A stretch of DNA of 64,000 bases from a virus. The position numbers were made by a program, and so were the translations under genes. Positions 7,366-16,203 of the stretch are shown piece by piece. The notes beneath the pieces were generated by a model. That model searched no databases, was not told the DNA's origin, and was given only the letters and a program-made list of their open reading frames with translations. Location of the stretch: the IMG/VR virus record IMGVR_UViG_3300032084_001540, positions 1 to 64,000 of that record; one strand, written 5' to 3'. Within the stretch, counting starts at the first letter, position 1. Each line of letters starts with the position of its first letter.

Positions 7366-8194
7366 AAGCAGCAGCGACGTTTACAGCGCCAGCGTTAGTA
7401 ACAGTGATTTTGTATAATGTACCATTAGGTGCTGCAAGAATGACTCCAGCACCACTTTCAGACGTAAGTCTCATGTCACCAGTGCCACCCTCAAATGTGG
7501 CGACAGTGTTCACAGTAGTGTTATTCTTTCTTGCTTGAATAACAACAGATGCTTTTTTGTTAGTTGCATCAGTGTCAACAATTGTAGTAGCAACACGAGC
7601 ATATTCTGTCTTAGTTCCAGCAGCATCAAAAGAATCAAATCTCAGAACTCCAATGGTTTGACCATTCTGAATTGCTGGATCATTAGTGAATAATGATAGG
7701 TCTGGAGCTCCAATACCAGATGATGATGTAGATTCAATCGTTACAACTTGATCATTTGATGTACCACCAAAAACGTGAAGTGCTGTTGTTGGAGTATCGG
7801 TTCCAATACCAACCAGACCAGCAGAAGTTATACGAAGTCTTTCATCTCCTCCATATCTATATCTTAAAGACCCATTATCTGTTTGAGATATATTTGAGTC
7901 AGAACCTGCAGTATCATGTCTAATTTTTAATAAATTTTCACTCGTTCCAGATATTCTGATATTTCCATCTAAAACATGAAGTTTTCCAGAAACTGGATTA
8001 TCAGTTCCTATACCAACATCATCTTTACAATGTAAATTACTATGAACAGTGGCAACACCAGTGATCTGAGTACCACCCTCAACGTATAATCTATCACCAA
8101 CATCAGCAGTGGTGCCGATACCTAAAGTACCAGCACCCTCATTGACGTGAATGTCAAAAGAAAACTTAGATAATTCTCTTGCTTTACTAGACAT
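7364..8194 (-). CDS. Tail-fibre shaft-like protein, 276 aa
   Basis: This protein consists largely of fibre-type repeats (VGIGTDNPVSGKLHVLDG, VGIGTDTPTTALHVFGG) and ends in a short beta-rich domain (GTLYKITVTNAGAVNVAAA). It has no receptor-tip domain or chaperone, so it may be a shaft or connecting segment assembled with the neighbouring fibre genes. Preceded by CTAAATA 18 bases upstream. Confidence 0.75.
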   Translation of the reverse strand: MSSKARELSKFSFDIHVNEGAGTLGIGTTADVGDRLYVEGGTQITGVATVHSNLHCKDDVGIGTDNPVSGKLHVLDGNIRISGTSENLLKIRHDTAGSDSNISQTDNGSLRYRYGGDERLRITSAGLVGIGTDTPTTALHVFGGTSNDQVVTIESTSSSGIGAPDLSLFTNDPAIQNGQTIGVLRFDSFDAAGTKTEYARVATTIVDTDATNKKASVVIQARKNNTTVNTVATFEGGTGDMRLTSESGAGVILAAPNGTLYKITVTNAGAVNVAAA

Positions 8195-8206
8195 GATTAT
8201 ACTTTT

Positions 8207-10978
8207 TTAAATATTTAGTTCGGACCTGAGGTAAGCAACCTCAGTTTCCAATACTTTAACTTTACCAGCAAGATCCTGGAGTGCTCTCAACATTGGTGCT
8301 GTCAGTTTCTTATAGTGAACAGTAACAAGTTCTTGTCCACCATCAGGAGTTGGATCATAGTCACAGAGTTCAACGTTGATTGGTTCAACTTCCTCTGCAA
8401 TCAGACCATATTCAAGTTCAGTTTCTGCCTCTTCAGTCCACTCACCAGTTTCATCATTTTGAATTCTGTAGTTATATTCAACAGGGTTTAAATCATAGAT
8501 CCAATCAATACTCTCAGATGTTAATCCAACAATATTTTTCTTAGTTTTCCGAGCAGAACTATTATAACCAAAACGACCGTTAGATCTTACGAACAAGTCT
8601 CTTCTGGTGGATCCCAGAGCTTCAGAATATGACCTAGCATTGATAATTGCACCGTTGCTGTTTAACTGGAAACGAGTGGTAGCACCATTGCAACGCAGAG
8701 ACATTGTAGTTCCAGGAGATTGAATAATCCCAACTCCAGTAATCTGCAAGTCATCATTACCAGCAGAGTCTTGGAACGTTGTGCTAGTGGTTCCAGATTT
8801 TAAAATTCCAGAACCATTGATTGTCAAGTCAACGTTACCAGCACTGTCCTCGAATTGAAATGTTCCCCCACCTGATCGCAGAGTTCCAGTGGTTCCAGTA
8901 ATCCTCATTCTGGTCGTATTATTAGTCTTAAACAGAATATGTGATTCTGACTGATCAAGTAAAATTTCTTCACCCCCATCATTACTTGTGAGTGTAAGAT
9001 CATCTGTTGACCCAGCAATAGTTCCAAAAGATACACTTCCACTAAATGTTGAAACACCAGCGATAGTCATTCCATGATCAACAACCAAACTTCCACTAGT
9101 TCTTGCTCCATCAGCAGTGGTAGCAAACATATTAACATTGTTATAATATAAGTTTGTTGATCCACCGTCTTGTGAAAAGATGTGAAATTTATTATTATAT
9201 CCCATCATCATGTCACCCGTGCTAAGGGTAATGTTAGACCCTGTTACATCCGTAGGTGGATTGGCAGCAGTATCCATATCACTACCAATCAAAATACTCC
9301 TGTCTAAGGAGTTTGGTAGTTCTAAATTATGTCCAATAACAACATTACCATTAGTAGAATTGTCTGTTACATTTTCATTGATTTCAGATCCGATGATAAC
9401 ATTATCAGTTCCTCCATTTGTATTGCACATCGCACGACTGCCAATAATGACAGAATTTGTGCTCGATGTTGGTGCTCCAAGAGCATATCCAATTCTAACA
9501 TTGTTAGCAGCACCACTTGCTCCAGCAGCAGTACATCCAAGTGAAATAAGTCTAGAGGAAGTGCCGCTCTTATCACCAGGACCAGCGTTAATCAGAATGG
9601 GTGCGTATCCATCGGTGTTAGCATTATCCACGCACATGCTAACACCAAGTCCTAATACTACGGATTCATTAGTGGTTGGTGCGGGATTATCACCAAGAGT
9701 TACACCAATACCAATCTGTCCGTCTGGACCAAGAACAACTCTTTGCTTGTTAGTAGATGCGCCTGGAGATCCGCTGCTGGTACTACCTGTATAGAAGTTA
9801 ATTGCTCCATCAGTGCTATGAGTGACAATTTCTAAGTTATTTCCCCCCTGACCAGTTCCATCATAACCATATCCAATGAATGGCATATTTGTCTCGCCAT
9901 TACGATGATCTTCAGATATAGGTCTGAAGGCAATACCACCAGCAACTCTAACTCTGGCATCATTCATCTCATGCCTTGAATTATAATCAATAAACGTACC
10001 AAATCCAGTGATTCCAAGACCATCATCTGGTCGAGCAGATGCACTCGTATCAACTTTTGCGCTGATATGTACTCTTTCTGAGTTCAGATTGTCACCAAGG
10101 ATGATACTGGACTGGAATCCACATTGTCCAGTGAGATTATCACCCTGAGATCCTACCTTGACCTTAAAGTTTCCTGATGTTTGTTCGTCCTGAAATTCAA
10201 TCTCACAGCGTTCTTCATCTCCGTCCTCATTACGGAATCGGGCAAGAATTTTTACATTATCCGATCTTACATGAAATAATGTTTGTGGTGCTAGAGTTCC
10301 AATACCAGTATTTCCACTTTGATCAATAACAAATGGAGAGTAATCTGGATTTAATTCGTCAGAAACTCTAAAACTATTTCTTGATTGGGTATTAACAATT
10401 TCTAATGCAGCTCCAGGAACACTGGTTCCGATACCTACGCTTGCATCAGCACCATCAACTGTAACACCTGTATTTTGTTCACCAACAGTTAGTACACCAA
10501 CAATTCTGGTGTTTCCATCACAGAAGATAGCAGCACTATCTTTACCCATGGTGACAGTGCCGATACCATTCTGAGTGCCAAATGTACTCAGACCAGTAAT
10601 GCTAATGTTATCAAGAGCAGTAGCAGCAGCAGTCAAAAATCCAACAACACCAAGACTACCAGCAACATCTAAGTTTCCAGTTACTTTTAGTGTGCCTACT
10701 GTACCTGGATTAGAGACATTAAATGCCTTGAATACTACAACTTCTACTTTATCATTTGTCTCGCACGGATCATCGAGAATGATGCTGCTGCTATCATTTG
10801 CAGTATAATCCTCACCTTCAAGTAACTTGATACCATTTAGGTAAACTTGAATAAATCCAACGTCATATTGACCAGTAACAACAAAAGTTTTCTGCCCTGA
10901 TGTGGCAGTAAAAATCTGTCTACCAATAGTAGTGTTGGAGTCAGCAGGATTTCTGCCGATATATCCGTAATCAGCCAT
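8207..10978 (-). CDS. Tail fibre with C-terminal S74 self-cleaving chaperone
   Basis: The 923-residue protein starts with an appendage-anchoring domain (residues ~10-95: IGRQIFTATSGQKTFVVTGQ, VYLNGIKLLEGEDYT). Fibre repeats follow (VGIGTSVPGAALEIVN and similar). From about residue 800 comes a Peptidase_S74 intramolecular chaperone: Ser808-ARKT-Lys813 provides the S/K dyad five residues apart, then GLIAEEV, and a coiled-coil end (LAGKVKVLETEVAYLRSEL). In this family the chaperone trimerises the fibre and then cuts itself off. It starts directly at the stop of the 176-residue gene, with a TGATG-type overlap. Confidence 0.9.
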   Translation of the reverse strand: MADYGYIGRNPADSNTTIGRQIFTATSGQKTFVVTGQYDVGFIQVYLNGIKLLEGEDYTANDSSSIILDDPCETNDKVEVVVFKAFNVSNPGTVGTLKVTGNLDVAGSLGVVGFLTAAATALDNISITGLSTFGTQNGIGTVTMGKDSAAIFCDGNTRIVGVLTVGEQNTGVTVDGADASVGIGTSVPGAALEIVNTQSRNSFRVSDELNPDYSPFVIDQSGNTGIGTLAPQTLFHVRSDNVKILARFRNEDGDEERCEIEFQDEQTSGNFKVKVGSQGDNLTGQCGFQSSIILGDNLNSERVHISAKVDTSASARPDDGLGITGFGTFIDYNSRHEMNDARVRVAGGIAFRPISEDHRNGETNMPFIGYGYDGTGQGGNNLEIVTHSTDGAINFYTGSTSSGSPGASTNKQRVVLGPDGQIGIGVTLGDNPAPTTNESVVLGLGVSMCVDNANTDGYAPILINAGPGDKSGTSSRLISLGCTAAGASGAANNVRIGYALGAPTSSTNSVIIGSRAMCNTNGGTDNVIIGSEINENVTDNSTNGNVVIGHNLELPNSLDRSILIGSDMDTAANPPTDVTGSNITLSTGDMMMGYNNKFHIFSQDGGSTNLYYNNVNMFATTADGARTSGSLVVDHGMTIAGVSTFSGSVSFGTIAGSTDDLTLTSNDGGEEILLDQSESHILFKTNNTTRMRITGTTGTLRSGGGTFQFEDSAGNVDLTINGSGILKSGTTSTTFQDSAGNDDLQITGVGIIQSPGTTMSLRCNGATTRFQLNSNGAIINARSYSEALGSTRRDLFVRSNGRFGYNSSARKTKKNIVGLTSESIDWIYDLNPVEYNYRIQNDETGEWTEEAETELEYGLIAEEVEPINVELCDYDPTPDGGQELVTVHYKKLTAPMLRALQDLAGKVKVLETEVAYLRSELNI
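8212..8218 (-). promoter_or_regulatory. Late-like motif CTAAATA
   Basis: Located 18 bases before the 276-residue gene, overlapping the stop codon of the S74 fibre gene. Confidence 0.45.
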
Positions 10979-11508
10979 CAGTTAACACCTGTAAGGAAAC
11001 TAAAGTTTACGTCGAGAGAATTGTTGGTGCTAGAAAATACTCGAACAGTGTCTCCAGCTCCAAGAACAGTTTTACCAGCATCAGAAATGACAACAGATGA
11101 ACCAGTTGGAACTGGAATATCTGCTAACAGCATTACATCAACATTATCAGAGGTTGAAACAACAACTGTTGCACCAATTTGACTACTAGTAAGATTAGAA
11201 AGAGTGCCACCAATGATGATATTTTTTTCTGATGCAGTTAGAATATCGGATGGTCTACTAAAATCTATTTGTTGTCCAGCAGCAAAAGAAGAATTCACTG
11301 ATGATTCAGACATAACAACGCTGCCTGCACCAACCGATGTAACTTTTGCTCCAATGCGAAAATTACTGTTAAGAACATAATCTCCAATAGAAACACCAGC
11401 AGTACTGATTCCACTAATAGTTGTTGTTGTGGTAGAGATAACTCCTGAGGAGTTGGCAGTGACGATACCAACAGATCGTTTAACTGCCTTACTAAAACTT
11501 TCAGCCAT
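10978..11508 (-). CDS. Structural protein of the fibre operon, 176 aa
   Basis: A 176-residue Ser/Thr/Val-rich beta protein with no Cys (TTTTTISGISTAGVSIGDYV; ASEKNIIIGGTLSNLTSSQI). It has the feel of a small trimeric tail-appendage adaptor and lies between two fibre genes. A strong AGGAGG and a late-like AATAAATA precede it. No domain family recognised. Confidence 0.7.
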   Translation of the reverse strand: MAESFSKAVKRSVGIVTANSSGVISTTTTTISGISTAGVSIGDYVLNSNFRIGAKVTSVGAGSVVMSESSVNSSFAAGQQIDFSRPSDILTASEKNIIIGGTLSNLTSSQIGATVVVSTSDNVDVMLLADIPVPTGSSVVISDAGKTVLGAGDTVRVFSSTNNSLDVNFSFLTGVN

Positions 11509-11528
11509 TGTTCCTTAAAACCTCCTAG

Positions 11529-11536
11529 TATTTATT
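11529..11536 (-). promoter_or_regulatory. T4-late-like motif AATAAATA
   Basis: Located about 20-28 bases before the 176-residue gene, followed by AGGAGG; overlaps the stop of the 1315-residue fibre gene. Confidence 0.55.
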
Positions 11537-14500
11537 AACCGCCCAAGGCGATTACGAGACCGACTGTTGGCACAGATGATCCATTTAATGTCAAAACACC
11601 TTCAATATCGGTATCACCAATAACTTGAAGTGTCTTACCTGGATCGGTGGTGCCTACACCGACCATAACCGTTGAACCGAGCGAGATAACAGTGAAGGAG
11701 CTAAGAGCAGCACCAACCTGTAATGTATTGAGTGGATTTGTGGTTGCAATACCAACACTCCTGAGGGTATTAATACCAGCAGCAGTGCTACTCCAACGAG
11801 CACTGGTATGAACAGAAGTTTCAATACCAGTCAAGGATTGACCTTCACCTCGATATGAGGCAGCAGTTACAATACCCTGAACATTTACTTGTCCTTCATT
11901 AAAGAAGACGAAAGAAGAAACACCAACAGTAGCAATACCAGTGATGCTTAGGTGTGTGGCAACACCAACACCGTGCATTGTGAAACCCTCAGGAGTAGTT
12001 TCAGCAAGAATTGCACCAGCATAGTAAAGTTCAACACCACCACCTTCAACTGCTTTTAGGAGAGTATCTCCGTTAGAGTTACCAATAAACGATGCTGGTG
12101 AACCATGAATATTGATAGCACCAGTACCAACGTCCTTGATATATGAGTCACTACCATCATGATAGATGAGCAAGTCACCAGCATCACCAAAGTTTAGTAC
12201 AGCACCATCAGCGAAGAATACGCTAGAGGTGAATCCAACCGTGCTACCAAAACCAACGTTGAAGAATGTGGAGAATCCAGTGGAATGTATGTCAGTGAAG
12301 ATGCCAGAGTTAGCACGGAACTGATTATGAACAGTACCGAACCCAGTTACATCCAGATTCTTAGTAGATGTAATACCAAGAATATCAATATCACTTTGAA
12401 GTGTTACATGTTCTTGAACATTGACAGTTGAGTTAATATCAACTGCACCCCCATAAGTGGAGACACCGACAACATTAAAACTTCCAACACTTAAGTTGCC
12501 ACTGACATCAGCACTAGCATCAACATCAACAGTATTATTAAACGTTGATACACCTACAACATTTAGATCATCTAACTCAGTGTGCCCATCTACATCAATT
12601 GATGCATTGATATCAATATCAGAAGCGAATGTAGAAATACCAGTGACATTGAGTGTCTCACTAATATTAGTGATATCAAGTTCAGTTATACCATCAACAT
12701 CTAATCCAGCATTAAGATCTACATCAGAAGCAAATGTGGCAATACCAGTAACATTAAGTGTCTCGCTAATATTTGTAATGTCAAGTTCAGTTATGCCATC
12801 AACATCTATCGATGCATTGATATCAATATCAGAACCAAATGTAGATATTCCAGATACGTTAAGTGTCTCACTGATATTAGTAATATCTAACTCAGTACGA
12901 CCATCAACATCTATTGACGCATTGATATCAATATCAGAACCAAATGTAGATATTCCAGATACGTTAAGTGTTTCTGCAATATTGGTGATATCTAATTCAG
13001 TTCTTCCATCAACATCTAAGTCAGCATTAAGATCTACATTAGAAGCAAATGTAGCAATACCAGATACATTCAGATTGTCAAGTTCAGTATGACCATCAAT
13101 ATCTACATCGCCATCAGCATCAATAGCACCTGAGAATGTTGATACACCTACAACCTCAAAGTTGCCAGTGGAGGTAATTCCCTGAACATTTAGGTTCTCA
13201 TTAACTGTAGAGAATCCAGTGATTCTCAGTTCATTAATCGTACCAACTCCAGTGACACTCAGGTCAGTAGATAATGCACTTCTAGACCTAAGTTGATTGA
13301 ATACTGTGGTAAAACCAGATGCTTCAAAGTTATACGATGTTGTCTGACCAACAATATTCAGGTTTCCTGTAGATGTAATACCCTGAACGTTCAGGTTTTG
13401 CTGAACTGTTGTGAACCCAGTAACCCGAAGTTCTTGAATTGTACCTACGCCAGTGACACTCAGGTCAGTGGATAATGCACTTCTAGATCTAAATTGATTG
13501 AATACAGTGGCAAATCCAGAGGCAGCAAAGTTTCTGGTTGTAGTTTGTCCTACAACATTCAAATTGCCAACAGAGGTGATACCAAGGACATTCAGATTGT
13601 GACCAATGGTACTAAATCCAGTGATGTTAATATCCTGGAGAGTGACATCATCTAGAGTAATATCATCAGCAATGAGATCACCAGATACGACCAAATCACC
13701 TTCAATATATGCTACTGTAGTGCCCTCAGTTGACGCTGAGGCAACATGTAGAGAGTATTTTGGATCATTGGTATTGATACCAATGCTTCCAAGTCCTGTT
13801 ACCCCATTAACCTCCGCTCTGAAAGCTGTTCCACTAACTCCAACATGGAATGTAGAACCAACAGTAGAGATTCCAGAAGTATATGTGTCTGTAAATACAC
13901 CAGATCTGGAACGGAACTGATTATGAACCGTGCCAAAACCAGTTACATCTAGATTCTTAGTAGATGTGATTCCAAGAATATGAATATCATCTTGAACTGT
14001 CGTAAATCCAGTAACTCTAAGTTCTTGGATTGTACCGACACCAGAGACATACAAATCTGTAGAGATTGCACTTCTAGATCTAAACTGATTGAATACAGTA
14101 CCAAAACCTGATGCTTCGATATTGTATGAAGTTGTCTGACCTACAATATTAAGATTACCAGTAGAGGTAATGCCTTGAATATTAAGATTCTCTTGAACTG
14201 TGGTAAATCCAGTAACTCTAAGTTCTTGAATTGTACCAACACCAGTAACACTTAAGTCAGTGGAGATAGCACTTCTGGATCTAAACTGATTGAATACAGT
14301 ACCAAAACCTGATGCTTCAATATTATAGGATGTTGTTTGTCCTACAACGTTTAAGTTGCCAGTAGAGGTGATGCCCTGGATGTTCAGATTCTCCTGAACT
14401 GTTGTGAATCCAGTGACCCTTAACTCTTGAATAGTGCCAACACCCGATACATATAGATCGGTAGAGATTGCACTCCTAGTCCTGAACTGATTGAATACAG

Positions 14501-15482
14501 TACCAAAACCCGAAGCTTCAAAGTTATATGATGTTGTTTGACCGACAACATTCAAATTACCTGTGGAGGTAATACCCTGGATATTCAGATTTTCTTGAAC
14601 TGTGGTAAATCCAGTAACTCTAAGTTCTTGGATTGTACCGACACCAGTTACACTTAGGTCGGTAGAGATTGCTGTGCGAGTGCGGAACTGATTGTGAACC
14701 GTACCAAAACCAGTTACATCTAAATTTTTGGTAGATGTAATACCAATAACGTGAAGATGTGTCTGACCATCCTCATCAGAACCACCAGAACCAAGAGTTG
14801 TAAATCCAACAACTCTTACATTTTGCATTGACGAAATGCCAATGACATGGAGATGTGTTTGACCTCCAAGACTTGCTGCGCCACCACCAACAGTGACAAA
14901 TCCTACAATATTTGCATCCTGTGCATTTAAATCATCAAACTGGAGATCATCAACCTTCAGATCTCCATCAATGGTTACATCACCTTTAACATAAAGTGCT
15001 GTAACACCTGTGCCACTAGATCTAACATCTAACAGATATTCTGGTGAATCGGTATTAATACCAACAAAACCAGCAGTACTAGTGTGAAGTACAGTTCCAC
15101 CAGCACCAACGTGGAGATTATTGTCAACAATTGTTGTTATGCCAACAATCCTTACCTGATCTTCAAATGTGGAGATTCCAACGACCCTAAGTTCTTGGAT
15201 CGAAGTAAAACCAACGACATTTTGAGACCAAACAGTACTGAATCCTGACTGTCCGTCAGAACCCAACACTTCCCATAGCGTTGCTTCACCATCAAGGATG
15301 GTGGCAATGCCAGTTACATTTAGTGATGCGTTTGTAGCAGAATCAGCATTTAGTGATCCTGTTACATCGAATGTTGCTTCTGGAAGCGTACTTCCAATAC
15401 CTACCTGTCCGTCTTGAGCAAAGATGAGGTTGGTTCCAACCTCTAATCCATTTTTAACGACGAAGTTCTTCTGGATTCCCAT
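11535..15482 (-). CDS. Giant repeat-built tail fibre, 1315 aa
   Basis: The protein opens MGIQKNFVVKNGLEVGTNLI and continues with fibre repeats. Six or more copies of a 67-residue unit (containing GTVFNQFRSRSAISTDLSVT and GTIQELRVTGFTTVQ) fall in two blocks, followed by about four copies of a 35-residue unit (VDGRTELDITNISETLNVSG). A short terminal domain ends SSVPTVGLVIALGG. No chaperone or tip domain is present. It is most likely an extended trimeric shaft whose length is set by repeat number. It has a 40-base leader with CTAAATAA and a GGGGAG ribosome site. Confidence 0.85.
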   Translation of the reverse strand: MGIQKNFVVKNGLEVGTNLIFAQDGQVGIGSTLPEATFDVTGSLNADSATNASLNVTGIATILDGEATLWEVLGSDGQSGFSTVWSQNVVGFTSIQELRVVGISTFEDQVRIVGITTIVDNNLHVGAGGTVLHTSTAGFVGINTDSPEYLLDVRSSGTGVTALYVKGDVTIDGDLKVDDLQFDDLNAQDANIVGFVTVGGGAASLGGQTHLHVIGISSMQNVRVVGFTTLGSGGSDEDGQTHLHVIGITSTKNLDVTGFGTVHNQFRTRTAISTDLSVTGVGTIQELRVTGFTTVQENLNIQGITSTGNLNVVGQTTSYNFEASGFGTVFNQFRTRSAISTDLYVSGVGTIQELRVTGFTTVQENLNIQGITSTGNLNVVGQTTSYNIEASGFGTVFNQFRSRSAISTDLSVTGVGTIQELRVTGFTTVQENLNIQGITSTGNLNIVGQTTSYNIEASGFGTVFNQFRSRSAISTDLYVSGVGTIQELRVTGFTTVQDDIHILGITSTKNLDVTGFGTVHNQFRSRSGVFTDTYTSGISTVGSTFHVGVSGTAFRAEVNGVTGLGSIGINTNDPKYSLHVASASTEGTTVAYIEGDLVVSGDLIADDITLDDVTLQDINITGFSTIGHNLNVLGITSVGNLNVVGQTTTRNFAASGFATVFNQFRSRSALSTDLSVTGVGTIQELRVTGFTTVQQNLNVQGITSTGNLNIVGQTTSYNFEASGFTTVFNQLRSRSALSTDLSVTGVGTINELRITGFSTVNENLNVQGITSTGNFEVVGVSTFSGAIDADGDVDIDGHTELDNLNVSGIATFASNVDLNADLDVDGRTELDITNIAETLNVSGISTFGSDIDINASIDVDGRTELDITNISETLNVSGISTFGSDIDINASIDVDGITELDITNISETLNVTGIATFASDVDLNAGLDVDGITELDITNISETLNVTGISTFASDIDINASIDVDGHTELDDLNVVGVSTFNNTVDVDASADVSGNLSVGSFNVVGVSTYGGAVDINSTVNVQEHVTLQSDIDILGITSTKNLDVTGFGTVHNQFRANSGIFTDIHSTGFSTFFNVGFGSTVGFTSSVFFADGAVLNFGDAGDLLIYHDGSDSYIKDVGTGAINIHGSPASFIGNSNGDTLLKAVEGGGVELYYAGAILAETTPEGFTMHGVGVATHLSITGIATVGVSSFVFFNEGQVNVQGIVTAASYRGEGQSLTGIETSVHTSARWSSTAAGINTLRSVGIATTNPLNTLQVGAALSSFTVISLGSTVMVGVGTTDPGKTLQVIGDTDIEGVLTLNGSSVPTVGLVIALGG
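12590..13060 (-). repeat. Tandem 105-bp repeats in the giant fibre gene
   Basis: The sequence around 12836 recurs at about 12941 with near identity, a 105-bp period encoding 35 residues. About four and a half copies are present; neighbouring copies differ mostly at third positions. Confidence 0.8.
13290..14700 (-). repeat. Tandem 201-bp repeats in the giant fibre gene
   Basis: The phrase ACTGATTGAATACAGTACC starts near 14083, 14284 and 14485, with a diverged copy near 14686 and earlier ones near 13292 and 13493. The 201-bp period encodes 67 residues. A different segment, with a GIGT-type shaft repeat, interrupts the two blocks at about 13700-13900. Confidence 0.85.
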
Positions 15483-15522
15483 TGAGGTTCACTCTCCCCT
15501 CAAGACGCGAGTTGTTCTTTTA

Positions 15523-15530
15523 TTATTTAG
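15523..15530 (-). promoter_or_regulatory. Late-like motif CTAAATAA
   Basis: Located 40 bases before the giant fibre start and overlapping the stop region of the oxygenase gene. Confidence 0.5.
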
Positions 15531-16195
15531 TCAAATCCAAACTCGAACCACCCTGTAGCAATATATTTAGTGCCTGTTAGAGGCATTAATCCTCTATGAG
15601 TGTGTGTAAAGTCTGCTGGCCATATCAATGTCTGACCTTTTTTTGGATTTATTCTCTTACATTGATACTTGAATTCTGTTTCTCCACCCTCAAAATCATC
15701 ATTGAGGTATGTCATAAAAGTTAGAACTCTTTCTTGAGTTCTTTTATTTGCCTGTTCAGTATGCCATGCATGAAATCCCTGACCAGCTCTAGTTTTTTGC
15801 AATTTGAGTCCAAAAGGAGCAATATCAAAATCCTCTAGGATACTAAAAACATTACTATATTTCTCCAAACATATTTTTAAAAAATTTATATATTTTACAT
15901 TACAAACACTTAAGTAAGTCTCCGCAACATTAAATTGCTCTTCCGATCCTTTATCTGGGGGGTGAAATCCTTTCTGATGTAAATGAAACTGAGAGTCTTC
16001 AATTTTATGTGGAGAACATGGTCTCTTCATACATAACCCAACATGCTCTGCAAAATCTACATTTTCGACCATAGTGTCCCAGATAGGATCTAATCCTTCT
16101 GGATCAAATTTTCCTATAAATCCATCATATGCATGATTAACTCGAACATGATCAATTGAATCATGTTCGGGTTGCCAATTAAAGTGTTCTTTCAT
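15527..16195 (-). CDS. 2OG-Fe(II) oxygenase, prolyl-4-hydroxylase-like
   Basis: The 222-residue protein has GQGFHAWHTEQANKRTQERV with probable iron ligands H145-x-E147, then FEGGETEFKY, and a distal FTHTHRG (H198 or H200) followed by K210, which would hold 2-oxoglutarate. This is the P4H double-stranded beta-helix layout, with Glu in place of the more usual Asp. Such enzymes hydroxylate Pro or other residues using O2 and 2OG. It sits between the 1563-residue structural gene and the giant fibre, suggesting that a virion protein is the substrate (inference). A weak TTGAAG-17-GATTAT lies at 16243-16271. Confidence 0.8.
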   Translation of the reverse strand: MKEHFNWQPEHDSIDHVRVNHAYDGFIGKFDPEGLDPIWDTMVENVDFAEHVGLCMKRPCSPHKIEDSQFHLHQKGFHPPDKGSEEQFNVAETYLSVCNVKYINFLKICLEKYSNVFSILEDFDIAPFGLKLQKTRAGQGFHAWHTEQANKRTQERVLTFMTYLNDDFEGGETEFKYQCKRINPKKGQTLIWPADFTHTHRGLMPLTGTKYIATGWFEFGFD

Positions 16196-16203
16196 AAAAT
16201 AAG

